The translations under genes and the position numbers were made by a program. DNA of 64,000 nucleotides, taken from contig NW_027506898.1 of the NCBI RefSeq assembly GCF_052324685.1, positions 304,501 through 368,500 of the forward strand, in the 5' to 3' direction. Position 1 is the first letter of the stretch. Each line of letters begins with the position of its first letter. The notes under the pieces are model-generated. The model ran no database searches, had not been told where the DNA came from, and was given only the letters and a program-made list of their open reading frames with translations. Source of the stretch: Brachyhypopomus gauderio (lineage: Eukaryota; Chordata; Actinopteri; Gymnotiformes; Hypopomidae). This document shows positions 47,126 through 64,000 of this stretch, one piece after another.

Positions 47126-47960
47126 GTATTATGTCACTAACATCTGCTACAACTTTGGCTTAGGTTTTAGGATTCCATAAAATGCATCACCCCAAAACGA
47201 TTTCTTTCATACAACGCAGGGTGTTATAATTATTCTGGATTAGTTTATTTATTTGTCATGAATAATATTTACTATTTCTTGGTCAAGTTTTAGAGCCTTA
47301 GAGTAGATTAATTCAAAATCTACGAAGAACTTCGAAGGCGGCTTTTCTTCACACTTTGGGTGTTGCATTATATGCGTTTATTACGGTAGAGAACACGCCC
47401 ACTGCGAGTTTCCCTAAGTTTCATTTTATCAACAATAATAATACATGACCATCGTGAGGACGATGTGTTTTTATAACTAAGACAACCAAGAAGCTGCGCA
47501 AACTATTTAGAATCACATTAGTACGAATCTATAACATATACATTTTACAAGTACAGTCGAACTGCGAATTAGAGAGCGCTGAACTTTAGACCAAAATATC
47601 CCTATAACTGCGGAAGACAGGAACGGGATATGCAATCGAAACTTCACTTGTAAGGTAAAAAGTGTGGTTTAAAATGCTGAGGTAATCAAATTAATATTTC
47701 TAAAGCTTCATAATTTCGAACAAAAAAAATCGAGAGCAGTTTTTATTGCTCTGCTAGTCTCAAACAATGGCGAATTTATGTGTTTATCTCTTGCTAACTA
47801 AACAACTTATCCGTTTCAGTTTTACGTCGTCATTTTGGATCCATTCTCAATATATTTTTGAGGATATTGTAAAGCAAGCTTACGTTAGACTGATACATGT
47901 GTTTTCCTCTTCTTATGTTTTCTCACAGTAACAGTTGACCATCGTCAATGATATTCAGTC

Positions 47961-57956
<9,996 letters not shown>

Positions 57957-58973
57957 GTGTAGAGTCATTAGAGAGTGGACAAGCACACTCAAGGTATTTT
58001 GAAACTATGTAATGAGATAATAAGAATAAAAAATCAAGACAGGAAGTTCAGAAAGTTTTCATTCAAAATTAGGTTTCTGACGGCTGATATGTCAGGACAC
58101 CTCCTGAACCTGAACCTCCCCTTCACCCACACACATATTATGGAGGTTGATAATTCTCCACAAGGGGGCACTAACAGAGGTGTAACAGAGGTGCTTTGAA
58201 TCAATGACACTGTCTCCACGCTAAAGAATTTGCTATTTATTTTATTGCATACTGATGCAAACTGAGCAATGTTCCATGCTTTTCTGCTGCAAATGTTTCT
58301 TTCAAATTATGCTTTCAAAGTGTTGAACTGTTCAATGGAATAGCCATTTTATAATATTCATTAAAATGTTCTGATTTTGAAAAGAACAATTTACCTCTTA
58401 CAAATAACATAATTACAGTTTAATTTCATGGCTATAATAATAACACTAAGCAAAGGAGAAATATAGATTAGCAATATGATATATAAATAATCAATCAATC
58501 AATCAATCAACAACCCCTGATTGATTGATAAATAATGCTCATTATTATGACTTTTTAATTACTATATACAGCTTATTATAAAATAATGTTTAAAGGTTTG
58601 CTTGTTTTGGTGTTGTTTTGCTCCAGATAAGTAAGGGTGATGCAGAGTTGACAGAATTTAATAAAGTCTAGCACTGAATTGTAGACATAGAGTTGTAATA
58701 GTCCAAAAGTCCTAACTTGAGTGGGAAGGGCTACTTTGACATCTGTTTTGACATAAGGCATTAATTTGCAGATTGCTGTGAAATATGCAACTTTGTAGCA
58801 ATCGCCTATCCTGTGGAATTTTATTTGATTTTATTGCATACTTGTCTTCTAAGATGGTATTTGATATTCAAGTCATTATAAGAAATAAAGTCTTATTTAA
58901 CAAAGATGCACATTTTATATTGATGCTTTATTGGTGAATAAGTGGTTTAATGGGCCCATATTCTACACTAAAC
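57957..58973. other. khnyn 3' UTR and downstream sequence
   Basis: AATAAA at 58025-58030 could end the khnyn transcript. A CTCF-like core (CCACAAGGGGGCACT) is at 58158-58172. A CAAT repeat at about 58488-58510 faces TGATTGATTGA, a small hairpin. No gene is seen. Confidence 0.45.
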
Positions 58974-60442
58974 TGTGACGGGCAGGGTGAGCAACTAAAA
59001 AGGAAACAATCACGCCAAGTCTCAGGGAAAGAGGATGGTTTAATAGAAAATGTGCAAACCAAAAACCCGTGCATGGTTCCAAATGAAGGAAATAATAACC
59101 AGCAGTCAACTGGTACAAAGACAAGACATATATAGACGAACAAACGACCCTCAGGTGAGACGGATCACGGGTCCCGCCCACCTGAGGGACGAACATCACG
59201 TGACCCAAAACAGGACCGCTGCCGCTGTAAACGGGGGCGACCGGCAGGGAGCCCCCCCACAACGTGACAGACCCCCCCACCAAAGCCGCACTCCCCTCCG
59301 GACGTGCGGCTTACAGCGGCAGCACAAAACACAACAAAGGGGCGGGAGGGCGGGTACAAGACAGGGACCCGTTCCCTGCTGTCCTAGAGCTAAAACACAA
59401 AACACATATAAGCTCCTCGTCACAGGACGCAGACAAGGCAGGGACCCGTTCCCTGCATTCCTGGAGCTGAAACATAAAAACACACAGGTTAGCTCGCCTC
59501 CTGGGCAGGACCCTGGACCGACTGGGCCGTCAACAAGATGAAAACCACGCCCCAGTTGGTCACAGGGCCCTCGCGCCCTAACCGGCCTTAGGCTGCTTAA
59601 GCCCCACCGCTGTGAGCGGACCGGGAGCACATGGCCCAACACACGTCACAGGTGTGGATGTGTGCAGGCCGCCACACTGGGGTGCGACCACGGCTTCCAC
59701 CGACCACCTCCCGAACCTACCTCTTCGCTCGGAGCTGACCCCTGCCCCTTTCGCTAGGGGTCACCCCAGACTCCTGGGGAGTGAACCCCTCCCGTGGCCC
59801 CTCATCTCAAGGTGGACTCCTCCACCCAACCCAAGAGCGCCAGAGACCAGGGCCCTGGCAATGCGCATCAGGGACACGCTGGTCACCCCGAGCTCGAAGG
59901 GGAGGGTCTCCACCTGGAGACCCCACTAGGTCCGGGAGTGCTGCAGTTCACCACCAGGAGCGACCTGCAACACATCACACACACACGCACACAGACAACA
60001 TACAACACATAACACGCACCTACACTGACCATTGACCCCCCTTTGCCCAGGGGGGAGGGGACCCCTTCTTGGCATGAGGAGACACCCTGTCCGTACACCC
60101 CAGGCATCCTCTGCCTACTTAAAGGGTACAAGGGCTCCTCCTTGCTCAGGGGTCCCTCCCAACCGGTCAGGTCTCCTGATGGAGTCGCGCCTTTTGAGCC
60201 ACATGCCGTGGCTCAGGAACCCCATAGCTCCCCCCCAAAAACATATTTAGGGGGGGCCCCTCCGGGGAATCACAAAACAAAAACACAAACACAACATATA
60301 ACATATACGCACCTAAGATGCCCTCCGTGGACCTCAAATGGGCCCCTCCCCACACACAGTGAAGAGGGGTACAAGAGAGGAATTACATAAAACAAATCAC
60401 GCTACACGCTAGGACAAAACGAACACGCAAAGACCCAAATCA
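58974..60442 (-). mobile_element. second, diverged copy of the LTR element, incomplete
   Basis: 58974-59269 (296 bp, TGTGACGG...CGTGACA) is a diverged relative of the 297-bp LTR in khnyn intron 3. It is followed by the same polypurine-tract complement (GACCCCCCCACCAA) and by interior sequence that parallels the first copy up to ACGCTAGGACAAAAC (60404-60418; compare 51757-51771). The alignment stops where the RTE element begins at 60443, and no second LTR follows in the window. The copy is truncated or split. Confidence 0.8.
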
Positions 60443-62400
60443 TTCTTCTTCTTCTTCTTCTTTCGGCAATTCCCATTTAGGGGTCACCACAGCGCATCAA
60501 ACTCCTCCATCTGGCCCTGTCCTGAGTGTCCTCCACTGACACACCAGCCACTCTCATATCCTCTACCACTGCATCCATAAACCTCCTCTTAGGTCAACCT
60601 CTCCTCCTCTTGCCTGGATGTTCCATCCTCAAGACCCTCCTACCAATATACCTCTCCTCCCTCCTCTGTATATGTCCAAACCATCTCAATCTCGCTTCTC
60701 TAACTTTATCTCCAAATCATGCTACATGTGCTGATCCTCTAATAAACTAATTTCTGATCATATCCTTCCTCATCACTCCAAATGAGAATCTCAACATCTT
60801 CATCTCAGACAGCTCCATCTCCCTCTCTTTGCCAGTGCCACTGTCTCCAGTCCATACAACATAGCAGGTCTCACTACTGTCCTATAGATCTTTCCTTTCA
60901 TTCTAGCCGACACCCTTCTATTACAGATCACCCCAGACACTTTCTGCCATCCACACCACCCTGCCTGCACTCTCTTCTTTACCTCTCTTTCACGTTCTCC
61001 ATTACTCTGTACCCTCGACCCTAAGTAGGTAAACTCGTCAACCTTCACCAAATCAACTCCTTGTAACTGGACCTGTCCACCATCTGCCCTCACACACATG
61101 TACTCTGTTTTACTCCTGTTCACTTTCATTCCCCTGCTCTCCAAAGCATATCTCCATCTTTCCAAGCTCACCTCCACCTGCTCCCTACTCTCACTACAGA
61201 TCACAATGACATCAGCAAACATCATAGTCCAAGGGGAATCCTGCCTAACCTTGTCTGTCAGTCTGTCCATGACAATTGCGAACAGGAAGGGACTCAGGGT
61301 TGATTGCTGATGTAGTCCTACCCCCACTTTAAACCCGTCTGTCATTCCTACCGCACATCTCACTGCTGTCACACTGTTCTCATACATATCCTGCACTATC
61401 CTTACAAACTTCTCTGCTACTCCTGACGTCCTCATACAATGCCACAGCTCCTGTCTTGGTACTCTATCATAAGCTTTCTCTAAGTCAACAAACACACAAT
61501 GTAACTCCTTCTGTCTTTCCCTATACTACTCCATTAACACTCTCAAAGCAAACATAGCATCTGAAGGTGCACTTAGCTGGCATGAAACCATATTGCTGCT
61601 CACAGATCTCTACCTCTCCTCTAAGCCTAGCTTCCACTACTCTTTCTCAGATTTTCAGGCTGTGACTGATCAACTTTATTCCCCTGTAATTATTACAGCT
61701 CGGAACGTTGCCCTTATTCTTGAAAATCGGCACCATTATGCTTCGTCTCCACTCCTCAGGCATCTTCTGACCTTCCAAGATTCTGTTAAATAACACACTC
61801 AAGAACTCCACTGCTGTCTCTCCCAAACATTTCCATGCCTCCACTGGAATATCATCCGGTCCGACTGCCTTACCACACTTCATTCTCTGAATTGCAGCCC
61901 TTACTTCCTCCTTGCTCACCTGAGGCACTTCCTGATTCACAACCTCTACCTCTTCTAACCTTCTTTTCCTTTCATTCTTCTAACCTTCTTTTCTCTTGAT
62001 TCATCAGTTCCTCAAAATACTCCTTCCACCTTCCCAAGACACTCTCCTGACCAGACAACACATTTCCATCTTTATCCTTTATCATCCAAACCTGCTGCAC
62101 ATCCTGCCCATCCCGGTTTCTCTGTCTGGCCAATCTGTACAGATCCTTTTCCCCTTCCTTAGTGTCCAACTTCTCATACAGCTTGCTATATGCCTTCACT
62201 TTAGCTTCTGCCACTGCTCTCTTTGCCTTACGACACATCTCCTTGTACCTCTGTCTACTTGCTTCATCTCGCTGAAAATCCCAATTCTTTTTAGCCAACA
62301 GCTTTCCTCTCAAACTTTCCTGAAGTTCCTCATTCCACCACCATGACTCCTTGTCTATATTTCTGTCCTGAGGTCACACCAAGTACCTTCCTAGCCACAT
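60443..62400 (-). mobile_element. RTE-clade LINE, degenerate
   Basis: Minus-strand frames at 62313-61972, 61940-61647 and 61495-60800 together cover the pre-RT and RT regions of an RTE-type polyprotein. They contain KCGKAVGPDDIPVEAWKCLG, MVPIFKNKG, NNYRGIKL, VDLEKAYDRVPR, TLSPFLFAIVMD and the C-terminal VDEFTYLGSRVQSNGE. The 3' end is a GAA trinucleotide tail (CTTCTT on the plus strand, 60443-60461), characteristic of this clade. Frameshifts and stops divide the frames, and the catalytic FADD box reads FADV. The endonuclease region is missing, so the copy is dead and 5'-truncated near 62400. Confidence 0.88.
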
Positions 62401-62407
62401 CCCTCAC

Positions 62408-62850
62408 TGCACACTGTAAAAAAAATGTAAAAAAAATGGTAAACAACTGGCAGCAGCGGCTGCCAAACAAAAACTTTAATTTTAAAGTTAAAAACCCTGA
62501 TTTAAATTAAGTGGAAAAACAATAAATTTACAGAAAAAATCATTAAACATTCTGCAGAGAAATACCGTTATTTTACAGATTTTTTCTGGATTATTATGAT
62601 TTAGCACTTTTAATAAAGTAACAGCACTAATATTTTTGCAGAGAAATATCGTTATTTTACAACTTTTCCCTGAATTATTATAATTAAGCACTTTCAATAA
62701 AGTGACAGTACTAAAAGTTTTGCAGAGAAATACCTTTATTTTACAACTTTTCCCTGAATTGTTACAATTAAGCACTTTCAATAAAGTGACAGCACAAAAA
62801 GTTCTGCAGAGAAGTACCGTAATTTTACAGATTTTTCCTGTCCATATTCA
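62408..62850. repeat. 84-bp tandem repeat in a MITE-like element
   Basis: After CACTGTAAAAAAAATG and CTGGCAGCAGCGGCTGCC, units of 84 bp repeat. Their GCAGAGAAATAC-type starts fall at 62554, 62638, 62722 and 62806, exactly 84 apart. Each holds GTTATTTTACA, a TTTTCCCTGAATT-type block and AAGCACTTTCAATAAAGTGA, itself an inverted repeat. The array keeps a minus-strand frame open (62781-62488) with a 28-residue period. Confidence 0.8.
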
Positions 62851-62888
62851 TCATAACTTCCAGAACAGACTCAAATGTGGAATGCAAA

Positions 62889-63284
62889 TGTAACGTATTG
62901 AACAGGCAGAGAGGGATCCAAATGCGGAAGAACACCGCTTTTATTGAAATGAAACGCTGGTACAAACTCAGGCAGGTGTATCACGAGCACTATGACTAGT
63001 AACAACTGCGTTGTCTTGGCGTGGTCAGGACGGTCCAGGGTCATACCGGGGGAGCCGAAGTCAGGAGGTACAGAGGGACTAGGCAGGAGACAAGGTCGGG
63101 GACGTAAGCGAGGGTCGGAACACAGGAAAGCAGACAGGTAATAGAAAGGCTTGGTACGCGGCATGAGTCGGCAATACTTCGCGACTAGGAAGTGGAATGT
63201 GGGCGTTAAAGTAGAGATACAGGGGGTGTGGTGATGAGCGTCAGGTGAGGCTGGTTAGGTGGAGATCAGGTGGCATTCCTTACA
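62889..63284. mobile_element. solo LTR
   Basis: A 396-bp segment begins TGTAACG and ends CCTTACA (TG...CA, imperfect inverted ends). It is flanked by a perfect 5-bp duplication, GCAAA (62884-62888 and 63285-63289). No interior or partner LTR is present, so it is a solo LTR left by recombination. It is unrelated to the TGTGACGG family. Confidence 0.8.
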
Positions 63285-63482
63285 GCAAACTGCAAAGTTA
63301 TTTTATACAAATTAAAAAGTATATTATACCAATGTTGAGCACCTCAATGTGCTCTATCATCACTTTTAATCATTTAAATCCCCAGGACTGTACTCAGTGT
63401 CTTTCTCTATCACCAATATCAGTAGCCTGAACACAACTACAAACACATAACACTTATGTGACATGAAAGATACACTCCTTCT

Positions 63483-64000
63483 CATTTACATGTAGGGCAT
63501 TTAGCAGACACTCTTATCCAGAGCACCTTACTAAGTGCTTTGCCATCTGTTCACAGAATTAATTCTAAATAGTACATAGATAGGTCAGAATTCAAGATAC
63601 CCTCGAACCAGAATACTACTAAACTACAGAAATCAAGGCAAATACCTAGAAGTACACAAAAACATAGGCTGAATATTGCTAAACTACAGAAATTAAAATG
63701 GATAACTACAAGAAATGCAAATTCACATAGGTACTATATCATACAACGGAAACAACTATGACAAGTGCTAGAGATTTAGTCTGTTCTACAGATGAGTCTT
63801 CAGTCTACATTTGAAGACTGCTAAGGACTCTGCAGTCTGGACAGTCAATGGAAGCTCATTCCACTATTTCGGAGCCAGGACAGGTCTTGAAGTTTGTTTT
63901 CCGTGAGACTTTAAGCATGGCGTTTTAAGCCAAGCCATACTTGAGGTTCAAAGGTTTGGATGGGGCTTTGACCATGGCCATCATGTAGGGAGGGGTTGGT
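63483..64000. repeat. interspersed repeat, cut by the window end
   Basis: Begins with GGGCATTTAGCAGACACTCT, as at 42664, and runs to the end. It includes GATGAGTCTTCAGTCTACAT and GGAAGCTCATTCCACTATTT, blocks often seen in dispersed fish repeats. The class was not determined. Confidence 0.6.

Larger units (their letters stand above)
46400..47960. promoter_or_regulatory. divergent ripk3/khnyn promoter interval
   Basis: ripk3 (minus, ATG at 46399) and khnyn (plus, ATG at 47961) are head to head with 1,561 bp between start codons. The 5' UTR exons of both genes must lie here or nearby. Sites seen include TGACGTCA at 47106, GGAATTTCCC at 47116 and TTTCACTTCC at 46728. No CpG island is evident and no clear TATA box could be assigned. 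Confidence 0.6.

Noticed and set aside
62488-62781. Protein of 28-residue repeats
   Set aside because: By-product of the 84-bp tandem repeat; listed as a repeat and kept only as an observation.

Overview
The window is vertebrate nuclear DNA, most likely from a ray-finned fish. Its genes are split by GT-AG introns, its proteins are vertebrate-specific (secreted frizzled-related protein, cerebellin, PRY-SPRY TRIM, RIPK3, KHNYN), and its repeats are of fish type (L2- and RTE-clade LINEs, hAT elements, short LTR elements, dinucleotide arrays). An otophysan fish is possible but is only inferred. No operon, CRISPR array or bacterial feature is present.

Layout. About 0.6-1.05 kb holds the possible last exon of an unrecognised minus-strand gene. 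sfrp2 (minus, three exons, 6.4-7.8 kb) is complete. From 7.9 to 30.8 kb I see no gene, only microsatellites and minisatellites, the largest being a 25-bp array of about 48 units at 24.75-25.96 kb. From 30.85 kb the window is gene-rich: a six-exon RING/B-box/coiled-coil/PRY-SPRY TRIM gene (plus), a three-exon cerebellin (plus), a twelve-exon ripk3 with a C-terminal RHIM (minus), and an eight-exon khnyn (plus, 47.96-57.96 kb). ripk3 and khnyn are divergent, with about 1.56 kb between their start codons; that interval contains a CRE, a kappaB-type site and an ETS-IRF type site. The last 6 kb is mobile DNA: an LTR-element copy, an RTE-clade LINE, an 84-bp tandem repeat, a solo LTR and an interspersed repeat cut by the window end.

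How the genes fit together. A cerebellin next to RIPK3 and KHNYN recalls human 14q11.2, where RIPK3, CBLN3 and KHNYN lie close together, so the block is probably an old linkage. Three of its four genes belong to innate-immune families: RIPK3 (necroptosis and inflammatory signalling), KHNYN (cofactor of the CpG-sensing antiviral protein ZAP in mammals) and a PRY-SPRY TRIM ubiquitin ligase. Cerebellin is a secreted synaptic organiser and looks like a bystander.

Mobile elements inside genes are unusually readable. khnyn intron 3 carries a hAT element (8-bp target duplication) split by a 2.1-kb non-autonomous LTR element whose two 297-bp LTRs I read as identical. khnyn intron 5 carries a 455-bp element with long inverted repeats. 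TRIM introns 1-3 carry a 245-bp GT tract abutting a splice acceptor, a 204-bp hAT MITE and a 5'-truncated L2 LINE. All exon chains were assembled by eye from splice signals and reading phase; transcript data were not available.
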